Assembly: GCA_035707825.1 (NCBI GenBank)
Contig: DASSTR010000039.1
Span: 1-29,027, forward strand
Origin: VRUE01 sp035707825
GTDB lineage: Bacteria; Actinomycetota; Thermoleophilia; Solirubrobacterales; 70-9
Direction: 5' to 3'
Length of the DNA: 29,027 nucleotides
Numbering within the stretch: position 1 is the stretch's first letter; each line of letters opens with the position of its first letter. Shown here in pieces: positions 6,761 through 13,468 of the stretch. The notes beneath the pieces were generated by a model. The model made no database searches and was not told the origin of the DNA. It saw only the letters and a list, made by a program, of their open reading frames with translations. A program made the translations under genes and the position numbers.

Positions 6761-7387
6761 CTAAGCGGCGGCGCCGACCCCGTCCAGCAGGCGCCAGTTG
6801 GCTTTGAAGGCGGCCTCCGCCGCCTCGACGAGGGCATCGGCGTCAGCATCGGCAAGATGGGCCTCGATCAACGAGCGGCCCTCGGAAGCGTGGTCGACGT
6901 CGGCGACCTCGTGGACGCGGAAGTACTCGTTGCCGGGCCCGTCGCCGACACCGTAGTGCTCGATGAGGCCCTCGCGCTTCGTCTTCGAGATCGCGGGCTG
7001 CCCGCTCTCGATCGCGTAAAGCCGCACCAGCTGGGCGAGGCGCCCGTCCGCGGCCGTCCAGGCCTCGACGCACTCCTTGGTCTCCGCGTTCGGGGGGGCA
7101 CCCACTTCGCCGCCGACGGCCTCGACGAAACCGTCCCAGAGGGCGATGTGGTCCTCCTCCTCGGCCGCGTGGCGGAGCAGGTCGGCGCGCTCCGGCTCGG
7201 GGGCGGACTCGGCGACGGCCGTGCTGAGGCGGGCGATCGCCGCCGTCGCGTGGCGGTACTGGCCGGAGTACTCGGCCAGCTCCTCGCGGGTTAGGTCTCC
7301 GGCGGACCAGCGCTGGTAGAAGGGGTGCTCGAGAACGTTCCAGCGGGCCCGGGCCTGCTCGATCCTCTGCCAGACGTCGTTGCTCAC
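6761..7387 (-). CDS. Heme-oxygenase-fold di-metal protein (CADD/TenA/PqqC-like)
   Basis: 208 residues from GTG 7387, preceded by a strong ribosome binding site (AGGAGGG, 7400 to 7394), which excludes the longer upstream extension. The all-helical pattern, opening with HPFYQRWSAGDL and containing GQYRHATAAIARL, marks the heme-oxygenase-like oxidase (HDO/TenA-like) superfamily. Candidate metal ligands are E66, H73, E127, H159, D163 and H166. Their spacing equals that of the CADD ligands as I remember them (E81, H88, E142, H174, D178, H181), and K137 matches CADD K152. HDO members use a diiron or mixed-metal centre for oxidations, including CADD-type p-aminobenzoate synthesis. Substrate is unknown here. 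It is first in the gene group running to 4442. Confidence 0.82.
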   Translation of the reverse strand: MSNDVWQRIEQARARWNVLEHPFYQRWSAGDLTREELAEYSGQYRHATAAIARLSTAVAESAPEPERADLLRHAAEEEDHIALWDGFVEAVGGEVGAPPNAETKECVEAWTAADGRLAQLVRLYAIESGQPAISKTKREGLIEHYGVGDGPGNEYFRVHEVADVDHASEGRSLIEAHLADADADALVEAAEAAFKANWRLLDGVGAAA

Positions 7388-7423
7388 TTGAGTCCCTCCT
7401 TGGTTCGCCGGTGCGGGTGGCTC

Positions 7424-7433
7424 AGGATAACGT
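7424..7433. promoter_or_regulatory. Divergent promoters with overlapping -10 hexamers
   Basis: The 10-bp string AGGATAACGT holds TAACGT (7428-7433) on the plus strand, 6 nt before the GTG at 7440. It also holds TATCCT on the minus strand (7429 to 7424), about 37 nt before the GTG at 7387, which has its own ribosome binding site. The two hexamers share the TA at 7428-7429. Only 52 bp separate the two genes, so shared control is expected. The -10 assignments are by eye. Confidence 0.45.
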
Positions 7434-7439
7434 CCGGGG

Positions 7440-8285
7440 GTGCGTCCCGACCGAGAGACCATCGCGGCACCCGACCTGCCGGAGCAGATCGCCTGGATCG
7501 GCGAGGCGCCGCGATCGATGCCGGTCCTCACCGCGGCCGGCCCGGTGCTGGTCCACTTCTTCGACTTCGCCCAGCTCAACAGCGTGCGCACCCTGCCCTA
7601 TCTGGTCGAGTGGGGGCGCCGCTACCGCGAGGCCGGGCTGCGGGTGATCGGCGTCCAGGCCCCCCGCTTTGCCTTCGGCGCCGAGCCCGCCGTCGTGGCC
7701 GCGGGGCTCGAGCGCTTGGGCGTCGACTTCCCGGTCGCGATCGACGCCGAGCGCGACCTCTGGCACGCCTACGGCTGCGAGGGCTGGCCCAGCCTCTTCC
7801 TCTGGAAGACCGGCGGGGCTCTGAGCTGGTTTCACTTCGGCGAGGGCGAGTACCTCGGCACGGAGATGGCTATCGCGGCGGAGCTGCGCGAGCAGGACGC
7901 GCTGCGCGAGCTGCCGGCGCCACTCGAGCCGCTCCGCCCCAGCGACGGGCCCGGCGCCCGGGTGATGGCGCCCACCCCGGAGCTCTTCCCGGGCGGCTCC
8001 TGGGAGCGGCCGTGGGTCGCCGGCGAGGACGGCGAGGTGCTGGAGACCGATTACGAAGCCGGCGGCGCCTACGCGACGGTCGAGGGCGAGGGACGGATCG
8101 AGGTGGCCCTAGACGGCGCCCCGAGCGGCGCGGTCGAGATCGACGGGGCGGGCCTCTACCCGCTGGCCGAGCATCCCGAGCACGAGCAGCACGCCGTTTC
8201 GCTGCGCCCCTCCCCCGGCCTGCGCATCTGGTCGCTCAGCTTTGCCGCCGGAGTCCCGGCACTTTCCCGTTCTGACCACCCATGA
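7440..8285 (+). CDS. Thioredoxin-fold protein, TlpA/DipZ-C-terminal type, without CXXC
   Basis: A 281-residue protein with a thioredoxin-like domain over about residues 20-150: AGPVLVHFFDFAQLNSVRT aligns with the DipZ/TlpA segment that normally reads CINCxRTLP. C-x-x-C is replaced by Q46-L-N-S49, so disulfide chemistry at the usual site is lost. The cis-proline loop (GWPSLFLW, P117) is kept, and C113 is the only cysteine. Residues about 175-281 form a second beta-rich domain resembling the C-terminal module of DipZ-like proteins. No signal peptide is evident. GTG 7440 is chosen because TAACGT lies exactly 6 nt upstream. It is divergent from the heme-oxygenase-fold gene. A binding or scaffold role is possible; function is unknown. 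Confidence 0.8.
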   Translation: MRPDRETIAAPDLPEQIAWIGEAPRSMPVLTAAGPVLVHFFDFAQLNSVRTLPYLVEWGRRYREAGLRVIGVQAPRFAFGAEPAVVAAGLERLGVDFPVAIDAERDLWHAYGCEGWPSLFLWKTGGALSWFHFGEGEYLGTEMAIAAELREQDALRELPAPLEPLRPSDGPGARVMAPTPELFPGGSWERPWVAGEDGEVLETDYEAGGAYATVEGEGRIEVALDGAPSGAVEIDGAGLYPLAEHPEHEQHAVSLRPSPGLRIWSLSFAAGVPALSRSDHP

Positions 8286-8293
8286 TGTGGTCA
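8273..8293 (+). terminator. Hairpin spanning the stop codon of the thioredoxin-fold gene
   Basis: TGACCAC (8273-8279) and GTGGTCA (8287-8293) are perfect 7-bp arms around a 7-nt loop that contains the TGA stop (8283-8285). There is no U-tract. It could be a terminator or a protein-binding palindrome. Confidence 0.4.
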
Positions 8294-8306
8294 AGTCAGG
8301 TGAGTG

Positions 8307-8356
8307 CCGAGCTGGTGAGATGCCGGTAGGCCCCGACCTGGTGCGATGCCGGTGAG
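8307..8356. repeat. Two-copy 26-bp tandem repeat
   Basis: A 24-bp unit at 8307-8330 recurs at 8333-8356 with 20 of 24 bases identical; the shared core is CTGGTG-N-GATGCCGGT. The copies fill the gap between the thioredoxin-fold gene and the promoter of the next gene. They could be a direct-repeat binding site or a small duplication. Confidence 0.55.
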
Positions 8357-8375
8357 CGCGGCTATCCTGATTTCC

Positions 8376-9389
8376 GTGCGGGGCAGGGGGAAGACGTGGT
8401 TCAGCGGCTTGGCCGCATTCGCGGTGTGCCTGCTCGCGGTCGCGCCGGCGGCGGCGCTCGCCGACGACGCCAACAGCGTCCCTCCCCACCTCGAGCTGAC
8501 CGCATCGGGAACGCAGGAAAACCCCGTCGGGCCACACGCCGGCTCGCTCGCCTACTACTCGACCGACGAAACCGACTGGACCTGGGGGTACGCCGCTGAC
8601 AGCAGTGTGAGCTTCTCCTGCCTCGTCGACGGCCAGCCGACGCCCTGCTCGCGCTCCTACTACCAGCCCTGCTGCCCGGTGGCGCGCCAGTTCGCCGTGC
8701 GGGTCGCCTGCCCGCGCCGGCCGAAGTCCCTCACAGGGGACCGGACGAAGACCGCCAGAGCGAGGCGGAAAATCTGCCGGCCGACGCGCCAGCCGCCCGC
8801 CGAACCGCACGTACCGGAGGGCAAAGTCCTCGGCATTGGCCCCTACACGGGGTGGGTCCCGATACCGGAAGCGCTCGCCGACGGGGCCCACACGATCACC
8901 GTGATCGCCTCCGATGAGGATGGGACAGACCCGAGCCCGCCGTCGGTGACCGCGGTCTATGACACGACGGCCCCGGCGGCCCCCGAGATCGTCGCCGCCC
9001 CGCCCCGGGTGAGCCGCAACGCGAAACCGAAGTTCCGCTACGCGGCCGTCGACGAACGCAAGCTCTTCGACACCTACAACGACCCCTTCTCTGCCAGCCT
9101 GCGGCGGTTGAAGCCGACCCGGGGGCCGAGGCTCCATACCGGCGACCCGTTCGGCAATTACCTCGAATGGCGGGGGCCGTTCTGCAAGACGCCCTTCCGC
9201 TGCACCGAGGTGAGCTGGGCCGCCTACTCGGCCTCCGGCGAGGGGGGCACCACCTTCGGCATCCGCGAGCGCCTCAGTCCCGGCCTCTACGAGTTCCGCG
9301 TCAGCGTCCAGGACACCGTCTTCAACGAGTCGCCCGCGACGACGTACCGCTTCAGGGTGCTGAAGCCGAAATCTCAAAGCCGCCCGTAA
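8376..9389 (+). CDS. Secreted hypothetical protein with Ig-like segments
   Basis: 337 residues from GTG 8376, chosen because TATCCT (8363-8368) lies 7 nt upstream; an ATG at 8346 would add ten residues. The N-terminus is a classical signal peptide: basic RGRGK, a hydrophobic stretch and an AAALADD cleavage region. The mature protein is cysteine-rich in its first half (CLVDGQPTPCSRSYYQPCC), then shows a DGAHTITVIASDEDGTDPSP segment and a DTTAPAAPEI linker typical of Ig-like or fibronectin-like surface domains. The C-terminus is another beta-sandwich-like stretch (GLYEFRVSVQDTVFNESP). It is therefore exported or surface-attached. I do not recognise a named family. Its end overlaps the convergent gene by 38 bp. 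Confidence 0.72.
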   Translation: MRGRGKTWFSGLAAFAVCLLAVAPAAALADDANSVPPHLELTASGTQENPVGPHAGSLAYYSTDETDWTWGYAADSSVSFSCLVDGQPTPCSRSYYQPCCPVARQFAVRVACPRRPKSLTGDRTKTARARRKICRPTRQPPAEPHVPEGKVLGIGPYTGWVPIPEALADGAHTITVIASDEDGTDPSPPSVTAVYDTTAPAAPEIVAAPPRVSRNAKPKFRYAAVDERKLFDTYNDPFSASLRRLKPTRGPRLHTGDPFGNYLEWRGPFCKTPFRCTEVSWAAYSASGEGGTTFGIRERLSPGLYEFRVSVQDTVFNESPATTYRFRVLKPKSQSRP

Positions 9390-10236
9390 GCGTGCGGCGG
9401 TGCACGGCCCGGCCGAACACCAGAGCCGAAGAAGCGAATCTGTAGGAGCCGGGCGCGGCGTCGGTGGGAACCTGGAACGCCACGCAGGGAGAGGCCTGGC
9501 CGCCGCCCACCGTCCAGCGAAACTCTTCGACGCTTTCCTTTGAGACCGGAGGTTCGGCCGCCGGGACCCAGGCGCCGCCCACTTCGCGTTCGACGGGCAG
9601 GCGCGGGCGCAGGACAGCCGGGACCGTGCCCAGGTTGAGCACCCGCGCGTAGGCGGTCTCTCCCGCTTTGAACTCCTCGCCGCTGACGGCCAAGCGCAGT
9701 TTCACCCGGCGGGGGACGACGCGGAAGTGCTCGCTGTAGGAGGCGAGCTCTCGCCCGGCGAAAGTGCGGAAAGCGATGCCCACCTCGTAGAGCCCGGGAT
9801 GCGCCGGGAAGGAGAACTGCAGGTCGTCGAGGCCTTCGACTTCACCCAAGCGCCTGTGCACCGCGCCCACGGCGCCCAGCACCCGGCCCCGACCGTCGAC
9901 CCTTTGCAGCACCGCCCTGACGTCCCAGTTGAGGCGCAGGACGCGGGCGTTGCCGCCTTTGGCGGCGAAGCGGTAGCCGAGGTGGCTGCCGTCGAGGACG
10001 ACCTTGGCCCCGAAGTTGAGCGCGTACATGCTCAGGTTGCGCGGCCCGAAGGGAAGTTCGCCTTCGGGCGGCGGATGCTCGCCCGGCATGTGCCGCAGCG
10101 GCCGCGCATCGTCGCGCACCACGCGTCCCTTGCAGAAGGCCGGTACGGCCGCGGAGGCGCCCGCCGGCGCCAGCGCCAGCAGGGCGACGAGCGCCATCGC
10201 AGCGCCGCGCCCCTTCTTCCCCCCTAGCGCACGCAT
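9352..10236 (-). CDS. Secreted hypothetical protein, beta-sandwich type
   Basis: 294 residues from ATG 10236, 11 nt after the ispH stop; longer upstream frames would run into ispH and lose the signal peptide. Residues 1-30 form a signal peptide (basic start, MALVALLALAPAGASAAV). The mature part has alternating strands with Ig-like character: HPGLYEVGIAFRTFAGRELA near the middle, then GETAYARVLNLGTVPA and APGSYRFASSALVF near the end, resembling bacterial Ig-like folds that end 'PGxYrf'. There are two cysteines in the mature chain (PAFCKG, SPCVAF). Function is unknown. It may be transcribed with ispH, but no functional link is apparent. Confidence 0.7.
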   Translation of the reverse strand: MRALGGKKGRGAAMALVALLALAPAGASAAVPAFCKGRVVRDDARPLRHMPGEHPPPEGELPFGPRNLSMYALNFGAKVVLDGSHLGYRFAAKGGNARVLRLNWDVRAVLQRVDGRGRVLGAVGAVHRRLGEVEGLDDLQFSFPAHPGLYEVGIAFRTFAGRELASYSEHFRVVPRRVKLRLAVSGEEFKAGETAYARVLNLGTVPAVLRPRLPVEREVGGAWVPAAEPPVSKESVEEFRWTVGGGQASPCVAFQVPTDAAPGSYRFASSALVFGRAVHRRTLTGGFEISASAP

Positions 10237-10247
10237 CGCAGCCGCGG

Positions 10248-11216
10248 TCAGGCTCGCGCGGCGAGCTCCTCGCGGATCTCCTTCGGGAGCATGAAGCGGA
10301 CGTCCTCGTGGACGGTGCGCAGCTCGGAGACCTCGCTTGCCCCCCGCTCGCGGAAGAGGTCGACGAGGCTCTCGACCAGCTCCTCGGGGGCGCTGGCGCC
10401 GGAGGTGATGCCAACCGTCTCCACCCCCTGCAGCCACTCCTCCTGCACCTGGGCCTGGTTGTCGATCAGGTGGGAGGCGGCGCCGTGCTCGCGCGCCACT
10501 TCGACGAGGCGATTGGAGTTGGAGGAGTTGGTCGAGCCGATCACGAGGACCAGCTCACACTCGCGGGCGAGCTGCTTGACAGCGATCTGGCGGTTGGTGG
10601 TGGCGTAACAGATGTCGTCTGACTTGGAACTGACGATGCCGGGGAACTTGGCCCGCAGGGCGGCGATCACCTCGGCGGTCTCGTCGACGGAGAGCGTGGT
10701 CTGGGTGATGAAGGCGACCTTGTTCGGATCCGGGACCTCGAGGCTCTCGACTTCGTCGGCGGTTTCGATCAGGACGATGCTGTTGGGAGCCTCGCCGGTC
10801 GTCCCTTCGACCTCCTCGTGGCCCTCGTGGCCGATCATGATGATCGTGTAGCCCTGGGCGGCGAAGCGCCGCGCCGAGACGTGGACCTTGGTCACCAGCG
10901 GGCAGGTGGCATCGATCGTGCGCAGCTTGCGCGCCGCGGCCTTCTCATGCACGGCCGGCGCGACTCCGTGGGCCGAGAAGACGACCATCTCCCCCTCGGG
11001 CACCTCGGTCTCCTCCTCGACGAAGATCGCGCCCCGCTTCGAGAGCTCCTCGACCACGTGCTTGTTGTGGACGATCTCCTTGCGCACGTAGACGGGCGCC
11101 CCATAGAGCTCGAGCGCGCGCTCGACGGTCTGCACGGCGCGGTCCACGCCCGCGCAGTAGCCGCGCGGGGCGGCGAGCAGGACCCGCCGCGGAGACGAGA
11201 TCGCGGTAGTTGGCAT
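10248..11216 (-). CDS. ispH: 4-hydroxy-3-methylbut-2-enyl diphosphate reductase IspH
   Basis: A 322-residue IspH (LytB), the last enzyme of the non-mevalonate pathway, reducing HMBPP to IPP and DMAPP with a [4Fe-4S] cluster. Cluster cysteines are C21 (PRGYCAGV), C105 (DATCPLV) and C203 (DICYATTNRQ), at family spacing. The catalytic glutamate lies in GHEGHEEVEGT (about E135), and H50 and H83 fit the substrate-binding histidines (VHNKH, SAHGV). ATG 11216 is supported by TACCCT (11228 to 11223), 6 nt upstream with no ribosome binding site, implying a leaderless transcript. The neighbouring Suf and MIP18 genes serve the cluster supply such enzymes need, though that link is general. Confidence 0.97.
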   Translation of the reverse strand: MPTTAISSPRRVLLAAPRGYCAGVDRAVQTVERALELYGAPVYVRKEIVHNKHVVEELSKRGAIFVEEETEVPEGEMVVFSAHGVAPAVHEKAAARKLRTIDATCPLVTKVHVSARRFAAQGYTIIMIGHEGHEEVEGTTGEAPNSIVLIETADEVESLEVPDPNKVAFITQTTLSVDETAEVIAALRAKFPGIVSSKSDDICYATTNRQIAVKQLARECELVLVIGSTNSSNSNRLVEVAREHGAASHLIDNQAQVQEEWLQGVETVGITSGASAPEELVESLVDLFRERGASEVSELRTVHEDVRFMLPKEIREELAARA

Positions 11217-11222
11217 GAGATC

Positions 11223-11311
11223 AGGGTACCGGTGACGGCATGGCGAACCAGCGGTGGCGACATTGCGAATGGCATTGCATGGCCGCCCTGGCCGTGCGGC
11301 GAAGCTAGCCT
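11223..11311. promoter_or_regulatory. Divergent leaderless promoters of ispH and the DGAT gene
   Basis: TACCCT on the minus strand (11228 to 11223) sits 6 nt before the ispH ATG. TAGCCT on the plus strand (11306-11311) sits 6 nt before the ATG at 11318. Neither start has a Shine-Dalgarno sequence. -35 elements are not clear by eye. Confidence 0.5.
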
Positions 11312-11317
11312 TGCAGG

Positions 11318-12730
11318 ATGAGCACAGCCGGAGACCACCTGGACCGCCTCACGGCCGTCGACGCCTCGTTCCTCACCAACGAGTCTTCGGTCAGCCACAT
11401 GCACGTCGGCGCGATCCTGATCTTCGAGGGGCCGCCGCCGCTCTACGTCGACCTGGTCGAGCACATCCGGGGGCGCCTCAGCCACGTGCCGCGCTTCCGC
11501 CAGCGCCTCGTCGTGCCGCCGCTGGAGGCAGGGCGGCCGCTCTGGGCGGACGACCCGAACTTCAACCTCCGCTACCACATCCGCCACACCGGACTTCCCG
11601 ATCCGGGCGGCGAAGAGCAGCTGAAAGGGCTCGCGGGGCGCGTCTTCTCCCAGCAGCTCGACCGCTCCAAGCCGCTCTGGGAGATGTGGCTGGTCCAGGG
11701 CTTGGAGCGCGACCGCTTCGCGATCCTGACCAAGACCCACCACGCGATGGTCGACGGGATCTCGGGGGTCGACATCGGCACGGTGCTCTTCGACCTCGAG
11801 CCGGTCCCCAAGCCCGCTGCAGTGGAGGACGACTGGTCGCCTCGCCCACAGCCGACGACCACGCAACTCGTCGCCCGGGCCGCCAAGGATGCGCTCCACA
11901 CGCCGCTGAGGCTGGCGGAGCGGGCGGCGCACGCGGTTCGCGAGCCGGACAGGACCGCGCGCAAACTCGCCGACGCGCTGGAGGGCGTTGGCGAGGTCGC
12001 GGGAGCCTTTGCCGACCCGGCTCCCGACGTGCCGCTGAACCAGCCGATCAGCCCCCACCGCCGCTTCGTCTGGGCGCGCTCGGAGCTGGCGACCTTCAAA
12101 CAGATCAAGAACACGCTCGGGGGAACCGTCAACGACGTTGTCCTCGCCGTCGTCACCGGGGCGCTGCGCGAGTGGCTGCACGGGCGCGGCGTGCGCACGG
12201 AGGGCCTGGAGCTGCGCGCCCTGGTGCCGGTGTCGATCCGCACCGCCGATGAGCGCGGCAACCTCGGCAACCGGATCGCCGCGATGCGCGGACCGCTGCC
12301 GGTCTACGTCGAGGATCCGGTGCGCAGGCTGCGCGTCGTCAGCGAGCAGATGGAGGGGCTGAAGCGCTCCAAACAGGCGCTGGGCGCGGAAGTGATCGCC
12401 CGCTTCAATGACTTCGCGCCCCCCACGCTGCTCGCCCAGGCGTCGCGGATCAACTTCTCCACCCGGCTCTTCAACCTCATCGTCACCAACGTGCCGGGGC
12501 CGCAGATCCCCCTCTACGTGCTCGGCCGGGAGCTGGAAGAGGTCTTCCCGGTCGCCTTTCTGCCCGAGAACCACGCGCTGGCGGTGGCGATCATGAGCTA
12601 CAACGGCCGCATCTGCTTCGGCCTGCTGGCCGACTACGACTCGATGGAGGACGTCGAGGCGATCGCGCGGGGCATCAGCGACTCGCTCGCCGAGCTCGAG
12701 GAAGCGGCCGCTGCGGCCGCCCCCGCCTGA
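11318..12730 (+). CDS. Wax ester synthase / diacylglycerol O-acyltransferase (WS/DGAT)
   Basis: A 470-residue WS/DGAT-family acyltransferase that transfers acyl groups from acyl-CoA to long-chain alcohols or diacylglycerol, making storage wax esters or triacylglycerol. The catalytic HHxxxDG motif is intact: H141-H142-A-M-V-D146-G147. The N-terminal DRLTAVDASFL and the later PLWEMWLVQGL, NDVVLAVVTGALREWL and NVPGPQIPLYVLG segments are family signatures. Length is normal. There is no membrane helix; these enzymes are peripheral. The start is leaderless by the TAGCCT hexamer 6 nt upstream. Such genes are numerous in actinobacteria, and acyl-acceptor preference cannot be read from sequence. Confidence 0.93.
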   Translation: MSTAGDHLDRLTAVDASFLTNESSVSHMHVGAILIFEGPPPLYVDLVEHIRGRLSHVPRFRQRLVVPPLEAGRPLWADDPNFNLRYHIRHTGLPDPGGEEQLKGLAGRVFSQQLDRSKPLWEMWLVQGLERDRFAILTKTHHAMVDGISGVDIGTVLFDLEPVPKPAAVEDDWSPRPQPTTTQLVARAAKDALHTPLRLAERAAHAVREPDRTARKLADALEGVGEVAGAFADPAPDVPLNQPISPHRRFVWARSELATFKQIKNTLGGTVNDVVLAVVTGALREWLHGRGVRTEGLELRALVPVSIRTADERGNLGNRIAAMRGPLPVYVEDPVRRLRVVSEQMEGLKRSKQALGAEVIARFNDFAPPTLLAQASRINFSTRLFNLIVTNVPGPQIPLYVLGRELEEVFPVAFLPENHALAVAIMSYNGRICFGLLADYDSMEDVEAIARGISDSLAELEEAAAAAAPA

Positions 12731-12774
12731 GCGGATCCCCAAGCCGGCCAATCCGACGATCTAGTCTCTCTGCT

Positions 12775-13290
12775 GTGGCTCTGCTGATCATCCTTTTCAT
12801 CGTCGTCCCGATCGTCGAGCTCTACGTGATCATCCAGATCGGCTCGCTGATCGGGGTGGTTCCGACGCTGGCGCTACTGCTCGCCGACGCCCTGCTCGGC
12901 TCGCTGCTGCTGCGCCAGCAGGGCCGCGGGGCCTGGCAGCGCTTCAACGCGGCGCTGGCCGAGCGCCGCTTCCCGGGCCGCGAGGTGGCCGACGGGCTGC
13001 TGATCGCCATCGGCGGCACGCTGCTTCTCGCCCCCGGCTTCATCACCGACATCTTCGGCCTCTTCCTGCTGATCCCGCCCACTCGGGCGATCGCCCGCAG
13101 CCTGCTGCGGCGCATAGCGGGGCGGCGCTTCGTCGTCGTCGGGATGGCGACGAGCGCCGGGCAGCGAGCGGCGGGGCACGCAAGCGGCTCCACGGGCAAC
13201 GGCTCACCCAGCAACGGCGCCGTCCGCGACTACGACATCGACGGCACCGCCGAGGAGATCGGCGGCGACGATCAGCAGCTGGATCCCTAG
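12775..13290 (+). CDS. fxsA: FxsA family membrane protein
   Basis: 171 residues. Hydrophobic segments at about 2-20, 23-45 and 75-100, with VPIVELYVIIQIGSLIG, the segment around ADALLGSLLLRQQG and APGFITDIFGLFLLIPPTR, are FxsA signatures. FxsA, named for suppressing phage F exclusion in E. coli, is a cytoplasmic membrane protein of unclear biochemical role. The C-terminal 45 residues are a soluble Gly/Ser/Asn-rich tail ending in an acidic stretch, longer than needed for the domain. GTG 12775 is preceded by TAGTCT (12762-12767) at 7 nt, so translation is probably leaderless. Confidence 0.9.
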   Translation: MALLIILFIVVPIVELYVIIQIGSLIGVVPTLALLLADALLGSLLLRQQGRGAWQRFNAALAERRFPGREVADGLLIAIGGTLLLAPGFITDIFGLFLLIPPTRAIARSLLRRIAGRRFVVVGMATSAGQRAAGHASGSTGNGSPSNGAVRDYDIDGTAEEIGGDDQQLDP

Positions 13291-13317
13291 GCGAGATATA
13301 CGACACAGCGATCACGC

Positions 13318-13379
13318 TGAGCTACCCCCGCGCCGTCAGCGAAGGTGAGGTTTGCCACCTATATGGGGGCAAAAGCTCA
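13318..13379 (+). other. Structured intergenic element, possible cis-acting RNA
   Basis: In the 178-bp gap between fxsA and the Excalibur gene three nested perfect stems occur: TGAGCT (13318-13323) with AGCTCA (13374-13379); CCCCC (13325-13329) with GGGGG (13365-13369); and AGGTG (13343-13347) with CACCT (13356-13360). The apical loop contains TTTGC (13351-13355), complementary to GCAAA (13369-13373) between the outer stems, so a loop-to-junction pseudoknot is possible. Taken as a 6-bp helix, TTTGCC/GGCAAA would compete with the inner stems. There is no U-tract. It matches no riboswitch or ribozyme class I can recall. It may lie in the fxsA 3' UTR or in the leader of the next gene. Confidence 0.4.
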
Positions 13380-13468
13380 CTCTCGCGGCTCGCGAACGGA
13401 CTCAGACACGAGTGACGACGTCCCAGGTCGGGCGATCGGGATCCGGTTAGGCTCCCCAGATCACGGGC

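Noticed and set aside
7388..7591. N-terminal extension of the heme-oxygenase-fold protein to 7591
   Set aside because: It would overlap the divergent gene and ignore the strong AGGAGGG site just upstream of GTG 7387.
10892..12751. 619-aa minus-strand frame across the DGAT gene into ispH
   Set aside because: It overlaps two firm genes on both strands (WS/DGAT HHxxxDG and IspH cysteines) and reads as low-complexity sequence.
13318..13379. Assignment of the intergenic fold to a known riboswitch or ribozyme class (fluoride, preQ1, SAM, ZTP, twister)
   Set aside because: None of the conserved core sequences I remember for these classes is present, so only an unnamed structure is claimed.
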